NCBI RefSeq assembly: GCF_004135285.1 | Contig: NZ_CP035494.1 | Location: 1,860,001 to 1,924,000, forward strand | Reading direction: 5' to 3' | Origin: Microbacterium protaetiae | GTDB taxonomy: Bacteria; Actinomycetota; Actinomycetes; Actinomycetales; Microbacteriaceae | DNA: 64,000 nucleotides | Shown here: piece after piece, positions 50,968-58,816 of the stretch | Numbering within the stretch: the stretch's first letter is position 1 | Layout: the number at the start of each line of letters is the position of its first letter | Notes under the pieces: generated by a model | Seen by the model: only the letters and a program-made list of their open reading frames with translations | What the model was told of the DNA's origin: nothing | The model's database searches: none | Translations under genes and position numbers: made by a program

Positions 50968-51508
50968 TGACGGTAACACCGTTTCCTCGTACTCGAGTGC
51001 ATCGTGTGCGAGGAATATGCGATCAGCCGGCGGCGACGCGCCGCCGCCCCGATCGGCGGTCGCGCGTGGCAAGCCCGAGGTCGCGCTGCAGCAGCAGCTC
51101 GAGGCGGTTCAGGTCACCGGTGCGCGCCGCGAAGACGAGTTCGCGCAGGAGGTGCCGGTGCGCGGCGCCGCCCTCGACGGGCTGCGTCGGAGAGCGCAGC
51201 AGGTCGCGTCGCGCGCGGCTGACCAGCTGCCGTGCGCCGGCGGGGGACGTGTCGAGAAGATCGGCGATCTGCGCGTAGGGGTAGCCGAAACCGACACGCA
51301 GAACGAACGCCGCGCGCTGTGCGGGCGTCAGACGCTCCACCAATCGCCGTGTGCCGACAGCGAGGGCCTCGGCGCGCTCTGCCTGCGCGGAGGGGTCGTC
51401 GTCGGTGGCGATGCCGAGCGCATCGGGAGCCGATGCTTCGTGCCGCGCTCGGGCGCTCGTGAGCTCGTTGAGTGCCACGTGGCGAGCCGTGGTGGCCAGA
51501 AACGCCGC
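50968..51508. repeat. right copy of the 545-bp direct repeat flanking the toxin locus
   Basis: Corresponds to 45174-45717. It contains the 3' two thirds of the intact ECF sigma gene (51023-51688) and the GACGGTAACACCGTTTCCTC flank. Differences are a handful of substitutions concentrated near the 3' end. Confidence 0.88.
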
Positions 51509-51688
51509 CGGATCCCGGACGACGGCGTGATCGTGCCGCTGCCAGCGCAGCCAGGTCTCCTGCACGACATCCTCAGCGTCAGCAGGATTTCTCAGCATCC
51601 GGTACGCGATTCCGAAGAGGATTCCGCGTACGGCGACGAAGTCGGTCAACCCGTCATCGTGTGGTGAGGACTGCGTGTCGACGTCCAC
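51023..51688 (-). CDS. ECF sigma factor lacking most of its SnoaL domain
   Basis: 221 residues from the GTG at 51688 (GGGAG upstream). Region 2 FGIAYRMLRNPADAEDVVQETWLRWQ and region 4 LTPAQRAAFVLRVGFGYPYAQIADLLDTSPAGARQLVSRARRDLL are intact. After region 4 only the first 45 residues of a SnoaL-like extension (HRHLLRELVFAARTGDLNRLELLL) remain before a basic tail. In ECF41 factors that C-terminal domain regulates activity, so this one may be unregulated. Divergent from the two hydrolase genes, whose promoter fits ECF41. Confidence 0.85.
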   Translation of the reverse strand: MDVDTQSSPHDDGLTDFVAVRGILFGIAYRMLRNPADAEDVVQETWLRWQRHDHAVVRDPAAFLATTARHVALNELTSARARHEASAPDALGIATDDDPSAQAERAEALAVGTRRLVERLTPAQRAAFVLRVGFGYPYAQIADLLDTSPAGARQLVSRARRDLLRSPTQPVEGGAAHRHLLRELVFAARTGDLNRLELLLQRDLGLATRDRRSGRRRVAAG

Positions 51689-51826
51689 GACTGTGCTCCC
51701 GTCCCGAGGGCGTCGGCGTGAGCGTCTGAGGTCGGCGTCGACGCCGGATCGTCCTGCCGGAAAGAATACATCGTGTACGAGGAAATAGGAAGCATGAAAA
51801 TAGCGTCCGCCAAAATGACTCGGATC

Positions 51827-51853
51827 TGTCACAGGACGACGCGCTGCGAGGTC
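51827..51853 (+). promoter_or_regulatory. ECF41-type promoter of alpha/beta-hydrolase operon
   Basis: TGTCACA, 16 bp, GGTC, then CTG 5 bp later. Same geometry as 44694-44720, 55854-55880 and 57925-57951. 38 bp upstream of the hydrolase ATG. Published ECF41 signature as I recall it is TGTCACA-N16-CGTC. Confidence 0.75.
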
Positions 51854-51890
51854 TGCTCTGGTATCCCCATCCCTCACGGAAGGAGCAGAA

Positions 51891-52841
51891 ATGCTCGACC
51901 ACATCCTCCAACCCGAAGCCCGCGCCTTCGCCGAGGCCGCCGCCGCGCCCCCGGCGCTGGCCGACCGCGGCGTCGACGGGGCCCGCGCACTGCTCGACGG
52001 CGTACAGGCAGCGCCCATCGAGATGCCCGCGATCGTCGACGAGTGGATCACCGTTCCCGCGAGCGTCGGCGACGTGCGCGTGCGCATCGTGCGGCCGACC
52101 CACGCCACCGGTGCCCTGCCGGTCGTGCTCTACATCCACGGCGGCGGCTGGGTGCTCGGCAACGCCGGCACCCACGACCGGCTCGTCCGCGAGCTCGCCA
52201 CCGGCGCCGAGGCCGCCCTGGTGTTCGTCGAATACGAGCGCTCGCCCGAGGCGCGGCATCCCGTCGCCATCGAACAGGCCTATGCGACCGCACGATGGAT
52301 CACCGACTCCGGTGCCGAGAAGGGGCTGGATGCCTCGCGTCTGGCGATCGCCGGAGACTCGGTGGGCGGCAACATGGCCGCCGTCGTGGCGCTGCTGGCC
52401 AAGAGCCGGGGCGACGTCGCGTTCGTTCACCAGTCGCTGTACTACCCGGTCACCGACGCGGCCATGGACACCCCCAGCTACACCGAGTTCGCCGAGGGGT
52501 ACCACCTGACCGCGGCCGCGATGGCGTGGTTCTGGGACTGCTACCTGCCCGACCTCGACGCGCGCAAGGGCATCACGGCGTCGCCGCTGCGTGCCCCGGT
52601 CGACGACCTGGTGGGTCTGCCCGAGACGTTCGTGATCGTCGATGAGAACGATGTGCTGCGCGATGAGGGCGAGGCCTACGCGCGCAAGCTCATCCAGGCC
52701 GGCGTGCGCACCACTCTCGTGCGCTACGACGGCACCATCCACGACTTCATGATGCTGAACCCCCTGCGCCCCTCGGCCGCGACGACGGCCGCGGTCGAGC
52801 AGGCCGTGCACATCCTGCGCAAGGCCCTCGGCCGGGCGTGA
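51891..52841 (+). CDS. alpha/beta hydrolase, HSL (hormone-sensitive lipase) family
   Basis: 316 residues. Oxyanion-hole motif HGGGW at 83-87 and nucleophile elbow GDSVGG at 155-160 are diagnostic; DENDVLRDEGEAYA and HDFMMLN hold the Asp and His. GGAAGGAG precedes the ATG. Probable ester hydrolase or lipase, cytosolic. First gene after an ECF41-type promoter, followed by a second hydrolase. Confidence 0.9.
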   Translation: MLDHILQPEARAFAEAAAAPPALADRGVDGARALLDGVQAAPIEMPAIVDEWITVPASVGDVRVRIVRPTHATGALPVVLYIHGGGWVLGNAGTHDRLVRELATGAEAALVFVEYERSPEARHPVAIEQAYATARWITDSGAEKGLDASRLAIAGDSVGGNMAAVVALLAKSRGDVAFVHQSLYYPVTDAAMDTPSYTEFAEGYHLTAAAMAWFWDCYLPDLDARKGITASPLRAPVDDLVGLPETFVIVDENDVLRDEGEAYARKLIQAGVRTTLVRYDGTIHDFMMLNPLRPSAATTAAVEQAVHILRKALGRA

Positions 52842-52895
52842 GAGCCACACGTACGACACCCACCCCGCAACACCACCCACAGAAAGCAGAAGATC

Positions 52896-53642
52896 ATGTC
52901 AGAGCAGAAACCCACCATCGTGCTGGTGCACGGTGCCTTCGCCGAGTCGGCCTCGTGGAACAGCGTGATAGCTCGTCTTCACGAGCACGGCGTGACGGCC
53001 GTCGCGGCGGCGAACCCGCTGCGCAGCTTGTCCGGCGACGCCGCGTACGTGCGTGACGTCGTCGCCTCCGTCGGCGGCCCGGTCATCCTCGTCGGGCACT
53101 CCTACGGCGGCATGGTGATCACCGAAGCGGCCGCCGACAACGACGCGGTCGTCGGCCTCGTCTACGTCGCGGCGTTCGTGCCCGACACCGGCCAGAGCGC
53201 GTTCGAGCTGTCGACGAGCGCACCCGGCAGCACACTCGGCGAGGCGCTGGCCGCCTACCCGGTCGCCACCGGGGGCAACGAGTTCGCGATTCGCCAGGAT
53301 GTGTTCGCGCACCAGTTCGCCGCGGATGCGCCGGCCGATGTGGCCGCCCTGATGGCGGCGACGCAGCGCCCGGTCACCGAGGCGGCGCTGTCCGAGCCGC
53401 TGCCGACCGCGCACCCGGCGTGGAAGAGCATCCCGTCATGGCATGTGTTCGGCGACGCGGATCTGAACATCCCCGTGGCCGTGCACCGAGCGGGCGCCGA
53501 GCGTGCGGCATCGCGCGGCACGACCGAGGTAGCGGGCGCCTCGCACGCGATCTCTGTGTCGCAGCCCGACGCCGTGGCGGCGAGCATCGCCGAGGCGGCA
53601 AAGGCATACGTCGCCTCGCTCGCTCCTGCTGCGACGGCCTGA
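52896..53642 (+). CDS. alpha/beta hydrolase (esterase/EstC-like)
   Basis: 248 residues. VLVHGAFAESASWNSVI near the N-terminus, nucleophile elbow VGHSYGGMV (Ser69), Asp in HVFGDADLNIPV and His in GASHAISVSQPD. Typical of small esterases that act on lactones or aromatic esters. 54 bp after the HSL gene, hence probably co-transcribed. No strong substrate hint. Confidence 0.9.
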   Translation: MSEQKPTIVLVHGAFAESASWNSVIARLHEHGVTAVAAANPLRSLSGDAAYVRDVVASVGGPVILVGHSYGGMVITEAAADNDAVVGLVYVAAFVPDTGQSAFELSTSAPGSTLGEALAAYPVATGGNEFAIRQDVFAHQFAADAPADVAALMAATQRPVTEAALSEPLPTAHPAWKSIPSWHVFGDADLNIPVAVHRAGAERAASRGTTEVAGASHAISVSQPDAVAASIAEAAKAYVASLAPAATA

Positions 53643-53713
53643 GCCCGCGGCATCCCAGACCCGCCGCCATCCGGGCGCTCCCGTACCGGGTGGCGGCGGC
53701 CGCGTGTCGAGCC

Positions 53714-53876
53714 GGCGCCCGACGATCGGGACGCGCCCGGCGCCCGGCGATCGGGACGCGACCGGCGATCGGGACGCGACCGGCGCCCGGCGATCGGGAC
53801 GCGACTGGCGCCCGACGATCGGGACGCGACTGCGACCGGCGATCGGGGCGCGACCGGCGCCCGGCGATCGGGAATG
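53714..53876. repeat. 25-bp-type minisatellite, GGGACGCGAC
   Basis: Units of the form CGGCGATCGGGACGCGACCG alternate with GGCGCCCG in a 0.16-kb block between the hydrolase gene and the copper-protein gene. No coding signal; the plus-strand reading is Arg/Gly/Asp-rich. Confidence 0.75.
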
Positions 53877-53962
53877 GCCATCGACGCCGTGCCACTTGCG
53901 GGGCTAGCCTGGCCTGAGGCGGGTTGACCTGCCCGCCGCACCGAGCTGGAAGGCGGGTTGTG

Positions 53963-54364
53963 ATGGACGCGATGATGATGGGCGCGATGAGCAAAGACAT
54001 GATGTCGATGCCCGATATGGCCGACATGGACATGGCCATGATGCAGGAGTGTATGGACGCCTGCTCGGCCTGCGAGCAGGCATGCACTATCTGCTCGATG
54101 CAGATGATGTCGTGTGCCCCGGCGTGCATGAACTGCGCCGACATGTGCAACACGATGATGCGCGCCATGATGCGCATGCAGGGGATGACCAAGCCCGTGA
54201 TGATGTCGATGCTCGACGCCTGCATCGCCATGTGCCAGATGTGCATGGACGCCTGCATGGAGCACGCCGACCACAGCGAGATCTGCAAGATGTGCGCACA
54301 GTCGTGCAAGGCCTGCATGGACGCCTGCAGCAAGATGCGCGACGCGATGATGGCGACCGCCTGA
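53963..54364 (+). CDS. Met/Cys-rich four-helix copper-storage-like protein (Csp/DUF326)
   Basis: 133 residues from the ATG at 53963 (GGAAGG upstream; a GTG just before it is possible). N-terminal MDAMMMGAMSKDMMSMPD is Met-rich; then many Cys in CxxxC and CxxC spacing (ECMDACSACEQACTICSMQM, APACMNCADMC, LDACIAMCQMCMDACME, KMCAQSCKACMDACS). Such repeats fill the core of four-helix copper-storage proteins (Csp1/Csp3 type), where the Cys bind Cu(I). No Tat signal is visible, so cytosolic Csp3-like storage is likeliest. Confidence 0.85.
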   Translation: MDAMMMGAMSKDMMSMPDMADMDMAMMQECMDACSACEQACTICSMQMMSCAPACMNCADMCNTMMRAMMRMQGMTKPVMMSMLDACIAMCQMCMDACMEHADHSEICKMCAQSCKACMDACSKMRDAMMATA

Positions 54365-54514
54365 CGCAGTCGACGAGGGATGCCGCGGCCTCAAACGCGG
54401 CGGCGGTGTGAGGTGTGCGGCGAGACGGTCACCTGTGCGCGCTGATCCGGTGTGCAGTTACCGGTGTGCGGTGACCGGTGCTCGGTGCCCCGGTGCGCGG
54501 CGACCGGTGTGCAC

Positions 54515-54553
54515 GTTCACCATCTGAACCGCCAGGCGGTTCAGATGGTGAAC
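54515..54553. terminator. perfect 19-bp inverted repeat overlapping the end of a gene
   Basis: GTTCACCATCTGAACCGCC and its exact complement GGCGGTTCAGATGGTGAAC lie back to back with a single A between. The right arm covers the last codons and stop of the minus-strand gene at 54541. A stem of this length, without a T tract, could act as bidirectional terminator between it and the copper-protein gene. Confidence 0.6.
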
Positions 54554-54891
54554 GCGACGTTGTACTGGGTGCGGCCCACGGCCAACACGCCGTAGCGCGC
54601 GTGCACGGCCACCGGAGTGCCCGGCGCGGCCTCAAGCGCGGCGCCACCGGCGTTCCAGACGTTGTACTCGGCGCCGTCGAGCGCCGACAGCCGAATGTCG
54701 CCGGTTGCGGCATCCACCCCCGTCACCAGGGCGTCGACCCACTCGGCCGGCGTGGCCGAAGCGAGGCGGGCCTGAATGAGGTGCAGCGCGTGACCCGGTG
54801 CGAATGAGGAGCAGACGTCGCCGTGGTCGCACATGCACGCAACACGCTCACGCACCTGGAGGGGCGTTTGGCGGGTCAGCGGCGTGGTCAC
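54541..54891 (-). CDS. conserved small protein of unknown function
   Basis: 116 residues from a GTG at 54891 (GGAGACTCCC upstream). N-terminal TRQTPLQVRERVACMCDHGD carries three Cys/His; a beta-rich C-terminus follows (VTGVDAATGDIRLSALDGAEY, VAVHARYGVLAVGRTQYNV). I do not recognise a family. A metal site in CMCDHGDVC is possible. It is isolated: hairpins end it on both sides. Confidence 0.65.
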   Translation of the reverse strand: MTTPLTRQTPLQVRERVACMCDHGDVCSSFAPGHALHLIQARLASATPAEWVDALVTGVDAATGDIRLSALDGAEYNVWNAGGAALEAAPGTPVAVHARYGVLAVGRTQYNVAFTI

Positions 54892-55003
54892 GGGAGTCTC
54901 CTTCTGATCGGGATTCTTCGAGAGTACGGATGCGACCGCCCCACGCGAAGCGCGCTGACACGTGGCGAAACATTTCCGGGCGCGCATGCCGAGGGCGCGC
55001 ATG

Positions 55004-55042
55004 CCGAGGGCGTCGCGCGTTCGAGTCGCGCGACGCCCTCGG
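55004..55042 (-). terminator. 16-bp stem-loop after oxidoreductase copy 2
   Basis: CCGAGGGCGTCGCGCG and CGCGCGACGCCCTCGG pair around a 7-bp loop, 7 bp past the stop of the oxidoreductase gene on the minus strand. Probably ends that transcript before the small gene. Confidence 0.7.
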
Positions 55043-55048
55043 GTTCGG

Positions 55049-55807
55049 CTACCGGCGCGGGGGATTCGCCGGCAGCCACGCCTCGAGCGTCGTCGGAAAG
55101 ATCCGGGCGCCATCGAGGGGGATCAGGGTGCGCTCCTCGATCACGGCTCCGTAGTACGGCGCCGTGTCGTCACGCACGACCGGGCGTGGGTCGCCGCGGA
55201 ACGCCAGTCCACGACGGATCCACTCGTCGAGCCCGAACTGCTCGGGGCCGCCGATCTCGATGTCGCCGTTCACCGGCTCGCCGGCGGCGGTCTGTGCGAC
55301 AGCGGTCGCGACATCTTCGGCCGCGATCGGCTGGCAGAGGGCTCCGGGTAGACGCACGGCGCCGTCGACGACCGAGATGTCGGCGATGCTGCCGAGGAAC
55401 TCGAAGAACTGCGTGGCGTGCACGAGAGAGTACGGCACGCCCGACTCGCGGATGAGCAGCTCCTGGGCCATCTTCGCCGCGAAGTAGGGGATCTCCTGCG
55501 GGCGGTTCGTGCCCACGATCGTGAGGGCGACGTGGTGGCCGACGCCGGCCGCCTTCCCGGCCTCGAGCAGATTCGTCGTCGACGTCGTGAAGAAGTCGAG
55601 TACCGCCTGCTGCTCGAACGACGGCGAGTTCGAGACGTCGACGACGACGTCGGCGCCCGCAAGAGCCTCGGCCACGCCGGCGCCGGTGATCGTGTTCACC
55701 CCCGTGCTCGGCGCGGCCGCAACCGCGTCGTGCCCGTGGGCCTTGAGCTTGTCGACGACCTTCGATCCGATCAGTCCGGTGCCGCCGATCACGACGATGC
55801 GTGCCAT
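55049..55807 (-). CDS. NAD(P)-binding oxidoreductase/epimerase-like protein (SDR-a, copy 2)
   Basis: 252 residues. IVVIGGTGLIGSKVVDKL, TIVGTNRPQEIPYFAAKMAQE and VHATQFFEFLGSIADIS; paralog of the proteins at 43893 and 57127. Start is the ATG at 55807 with GAAGAGGAAAT upstream. Its own ECF41-type promoter (55854-55880) is present. It follows the SnoaL gene but is probably a separate transcript. Substrate unknown. Confidence 0.87.
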   Translation of the reverse strand: MARIVVIGGTGLIGSKVVDKLKAHGHDAVAAAPSTGVNTITGAGVAEALAGADVVVDVSNSPSFEQQAVLDFFTTSTTNLLEAGKAAGVGHHVALTIVGTNRPQEIPYFAAKMAQELLIRESGVPYSLVHATQFFEFLGSIADISVVDGAVRLPGALCQPIAAEDVATAVAQTAAGEPVNGDIEIGGPEQFGLDEWIRRGLAFRGDPRPVVRDDTAPYYGAVIEERTLIPLDGARIFPTTLEAWLPANPPRR

Positions 55808-55853
55808 GTCATTTCCTCTTCTCCGGCGCGCCGGGTGCGCGCTCTGCAGTGGT

Positions 55854-55880
55854 GACCGGATGCCGCGGCCCGCTGTGACA
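55854..55880 (-). promoter_or_regulatory. ECF41-type promoter of oxidoreductase copy 2
   Basis: Minus-strand TGTCACA, 16 bp, GGTC, CTG 5 bp further. Sits between the SnoaL gene and the oxidoreductase gene, 47 bp from the start codon. Confidence 0.78.
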
Positions 55881-55883
55881 AGC

Positions 55884-56252
55884 TCACGTCCAGGTCGTGA
55901 GCTTGGCCGGGTTGAACACCGCCCACAGCCGGATCACGAGGTGCCGTCGCGACTCGACGACCACGACTGCCCGCACGCGGCCCTCCGCGGTGCGCAGCAG
56001 GATCGCGGGCATGCCGGTCGCCTCGGTCAGCGTGAGCCGGCCGGGGCCGGCATCCAGGTGCAGCAGCGTCGCTGCGACCGCTGCCGCGCCCCGGACCGGA
56101 TCGACGAGGGCTTCGACACCCTCGGCCGTCAGCGACACGCGACGGTGCAGCGCGGCGGCCAGGGCTGCGGCATCCCGTGCCTGCCACGCCGTCAGCAGGC
56201 GCTGTGCCGCGTCGTTCCCGTCAGCGTGTCGGTTGGCGAGCCGGCGCCTCAT
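55884..56252 (-). CDS. stand-alone SnoaL-like protein resembling the ECF41 C-terminal domain
   Basis: 122 residues. AAQRLLTAWQARDAAALAAALHRRV matches the first SnoaL helices of the neighbouring sigma factor, and the end IRLWAVFNPAKLTTW carries NPAKL, close to the conserved NPDKL of ECF41 sigma C-termini (SPDKL in the neighbour). The start overlaps the sigma stop (TGATG). It may therefore be a detached sigma-regulatory domain, or simply an NTF2-fold enzyme. Both readings are inference. Confidence 0.75.
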   Translation of the reverse strand: MRRRLANRHADGNDAAQRLLTAWQARDAAALAAALHRRVSLTAEGVEALVDPVRGAAAVAATLLHLDAGPGRLTLTEATGMPAILLRTAEGRVRAVVVVESRRHLVIRLWAVFNPAKLTTWT

Positions 56253-57130
56253 CACAGCCCGGTCGTGGTGACGTGGCGCAGCTTGTCGGGACTCATGATC
56301 CACAGCAGCTGGCGGATGCCGTCACCGCCCACGTGGGCGGTGAGCACCGTCGTGACGACGCCGTTCTGCATCAGCGCGACACCGGGCAGGCCGTTGACGC
56401 TCACCCATGCGATCGCCTTGCCCGTCCAGAAGTGGCTCGAGAACGCCGCCACGAACTTCGCGACCCGCTCGCGGCCGTGCACCGGGATGCGGGCGGCGAG
56501 CTTGACGCCGTTGCCGTCGGTGTAGCTGACCACATCGTCGGCGAACAGGGCTTCCAGCTGCGCGGTCTCGCCGCGCTGGGCCGCGGCGAGGAATGCCTCC
56601 AGCAGCCGGCGGTGGCTTGCGGCATCCGTCGTCGCCTTCCGCTCGGAGGCGAGATGCTTGCGCGCGCGGCTGACCAGCTGCCGGGTGGCCACCGCCGTGG
56701 TCTGGATGACCTCGGCGATGCGCTCGTACGGATAATCCAGCGCCTCGCGCAGCACATAGGCGGCGCGCTCGGTGGGGGTGAGCTTTTCGAGCAGGATCAG
56801 CACGGCGTACTCGAGAGCCTCGGAACGCTCGGCGCCCAGGCCCGGATCGTCTTCGGTGTTGACGGGCTCGGGCAGCCAGGGGCCGATATAGGTCTCGCGG
56901 CGCACGTGCGCCGACTGCAAGGCGTTGATGGCCAGGCGCGTCGTGACCGTCGTCAGGAACGCGGCCGGCTCGCGGACGGCCGAGCGGTCGGTCATCTGCC
57001 AGCGGATCCAGGCGTCTTGCAGCACGTCTTCGGCATCGGCGACAGTGCCCAGCATGCGGTACGCGATGCCGAACAGCCGGCGGCGGTGCTCGGCGAACTG
57101 GGCTGCGGCCAGGTCGAGGTCGCCGCTCAT
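56252..57130 (-). CDS. ECF41-family sigma factor with SnoaL regulatory domain
   Basis: 292 residues. Region 2 FGIAYRMLGTVADAEDVLQDAWIRWQ, the ECF41 linker with WLPEPV (85-90), region 4 LTPTERAAYVLREALDYPYERIAEVIQTTAVATRQLVSRARKHL, then a SnoaL domain with DGNGVK (205-210) and MSPDKL (279-284), equivalents of the family's DGGGK and NPDKL motifs. The ATG overlaps the stop of oxidoreductase copy 3, the standard ECF41-COE pairing. Four promoters in this region fit its class. Confidence 0.92.
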   Translation of the reverse strand: MSGDLDLAAAQFAEHRRRLFGIAYRMLGTVADAEDVLQDAWIRWQMTDRSAVREPAAFLTTVTTRLAINALQSAHVRRETYIGPWLPEPVNTEDDPGLGAERSEALEYAVLILLEKLTPTERAAYVLREALDYPYERIAEVIQTTAVATRQLVSRARKHLASERKATTDAASHRRLLEAFLAAAQRGETAQLEALFADDVVSYTDGNGVKLAARIPVHGRERVAKFVAAFSSHFWTGKAIAWVSVNGLPGVALMQNGVVTTVLTAHVGGDGIRQLLWIMSPDKLRHVTTTGL

Positions 57131-57879
57131 CGTGTGCTCTCCTGCCAGTCGATGAATCGCGTCGATGCCAGTGTGGCATTTGGACCGGGCAGCAGATCGC
57201 GCCGGTCGAGGGCGGCCCCGAAGTACGTTCCCAAAGGGTCGGCGACCACTTGCCGCGGGTCGGAGCGAAAATGCAGATCGCGGTTCAGCAGCTCGCTGAG
57301 TTCGAACACCTCTGGGCCGGCGTGCTCGACGATGTCGTGCGCAGGTTGGGCGCGGACGGCCTCGGCCACCGCGGCGGCGACGTCGTCGGCTGCCATCGGC
57401 TGGATGAGCACGTCCGCCGCATGTGCGACGCTGCTGCGGGTCGCCTGATCGGCGATGCTGCGGATGAACTCGAAGAACTGCGTCGCGTGCACGATGGTGA
57501 ACGGTCGCCCCGACTCGATGATGAGGCGCTGCTGCTGCGCCTTGGCGATGAAGTAGCCGCCCTGGCCGGCCGCGAGGCGGTCGGTGCCCACCACCGACAG
57601 GGCGATGTGGTGGCCGACCCCGGCCGCCGCACCGTACGTGAGCAGGTTCAGGGTGGACCCGTAGAAGAACTCCTGCGCACCGCGTTCGTCGAGATAGGAC
57701 GAGTTCGACACGTCGATGAGGGTTTCGGCACCGGCCAGGGCTTCGGCCAGGCCCTCGCCCGTGAACGAGTTGACGCCGGTGGCGCGGGATGCCGCGACCA
57801 CATCGTGTCCGTCCGCCGTCAATCGGCGCACGAGTCTTGTGCCGATGAGCCCGGTTCCGCCCACCACGGTGATGCGCAT
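57127..57879 (-). CDS. NAD(P)-binding oxidoreductase/epimerase-like protein (SDR-a, copy 3), ECF41 partner
   Basis: 250 residues. ITVVGGTGLIGTRLVRRLTADG, SVVGTDRLAAGQGGYFIAKAQQQ and FEFIRSIADQATRSS. First gene of an operon with the ECF41 sigma gene, coupled by ATGA. Its promoter (57925-57951) is ECF41-type, so the operon should be self-activating. The exact reaction is unknown. Confidence 0.88.
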   Translation of the reverse strand: MRITVVGGTGLIGTRLVRRLTADGHDVVAASRATGVNSFTGEGLAEALAGAETLIDVSNSSYLDERGAQEFFYGSTLNLLTYGAAAGVGHHIALSVVGTDRLAAGQGGYFIAKAQQQRLIIESGRPFTIVHATQFFEFIRSIADQATRSSVAHAADVLIQPMAADDVAAAVAEAVRAQPAHDIVEHAGPEVFELSELLNRDLHFRSDPRQVVADPLGTYFGAALDRRDLLPGPNATLASTRFIDWQESTR

Positions 57880-57924
57880 GTCGATCGCCCTTTCCCGCCG
57901 CGTGCGCGCGGCATCCACAGGGGT

Positions 57925-57951
57925 GACCGGATGGGGACGCGATCTGTGACA
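57925..57951 (-). promoter_or_regulatory. ECF41-type promoter of oxidoreductase 3-sigma operon
   Basis: Minus-strand TGTCACA, 16 bp, GGTC, with CTG 5 bp later; 46 bp upstream of the start. Abuts a 20-bp minisatellite. Confidence 0.8.
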
Positions 57952-57956
57952 CCCGC

Positions 57957-58136
57957 CGAGTTGTCCTCGGGTTGTGCGAGTTGTCCTCGGGTTGTGTGGG
58001 TTGTCCTCGGGTTGCGCGAGTTGTCCCCGGGTTGTGCGAGTTGTCCTCGGGTTGTGTGGGTTGTCCTCGGGTTGTGCGAGTTGTCCTCGGGTTGCGTGAG
58101 TTGTCCTCGGGTTGTGTGAGTTGTCCTCGGGTTGTG
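57957..58136. repeat. 20-bp minisatellite, nine units
   Basis: The unit CGAGTTGTCCTCGGGTTGTG is repeated nine times with changes at two or three positions (start CG/TG, end TG/CG), from 57957 to 58136. It fills the gap between the ECF41-type promoter and the stop of the GDSL gene. A related array in opposite orientation lies beyond that gene. Confidence 0.9.
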
Positions 58137-58141
58137 CGCTC

Positions 58142-58792
58142 TCAGTCGGTGGGAATGCCGGCGCCGAAGTGCGCCCGCAACCGCGGCCCGATCGCGTCGG
58201 CGAGGATCGCGTGTCCGTCGTCATTCGGATGGATGCCGTCTTCGCCGAAGCATCCGCCGCGGTGCAGATCGGGTGCAGCGGCATCGAGGAGCGGGATGCC
58301 GCGCTCGGCCGCGGCCGGCGCGAGTTCGGCACGCACCCGCAGCCAGCCGGGCGGGAGCGTTCCATCGTCGGGGAACAGTCGGTACAGGTCGAGCACGGCG
58401 AGGTGGTCTGGGCCGAACCGTTCGAGCAGCAGATCCAAGTCACGCTCGATCGCCCGGCGAATGCGTGGTGCCCAGACGGGTCTCTCCGACTCGATGTCGA
58501 TACGAGTGAGCATCGAGTCATTGCACCCGAGCGCGACCACGCAGGCCGTGGCATCCGAGCCCAGCACGTCGGCAAGAAGACCCAACGGCTCACCGGTGTG
58601 CTCACGCGGCGCGTCGGGTGAGGGCCGTTCGCCGCGCCACCGCACGAATCCCATTCCGCCGCGTGCGCAGTTGAGCTCCGTCCACCCGTAGCGCGCGCTG
58701 ACGCGCGCGGTCCAGCGCCGGTCGGGAGCCGAGATCGAGCGATGGCCGGTGGTGATGGAGTCTCCATAGAAGGCGACGACGGGCTGTGGCAT
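58142..58792 (-). CDS. SGNH/GDSL-type hydrolase
   Basis: 216 residues. Block I is GDSITTGHRS with catalytic Ser, block II CARGGMGF (Gly), block III GCNDSML (Asn) and block V DGIHPNDDGHAIL (Asp, His). Cytosolic; no signal peptide. Acts on an ester, perhaps a sugar acetate or lysolipid. The gene is bracketed by 20-bp minisatellites in opposite orientations; its stop is 5 bp from one array. Confidence 0.9.
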   Translation of the reverse strand: MPQPVVAFYGDSITTGHRSISAPDRRWTARVSARYGWTELNCARGGMGFVRWRGERPSPDAPREHTGEPLGLLADVLGSDATACVVALGCNDSMLTRIDIESERPVWAPRIRRAIERDLDLLLERFGPDHLAVLDLYRLFPDDGTLPPGWLRVRAELAPAAAERGIPLLDAAAPDLHRGGCFGEDGIHPNDDGHAILADAIGPRLRAHFGAGIPTD

Positions 58793-58816
58793 CCGGTGGT
58801 TCCCTCTCGTGTTCTG

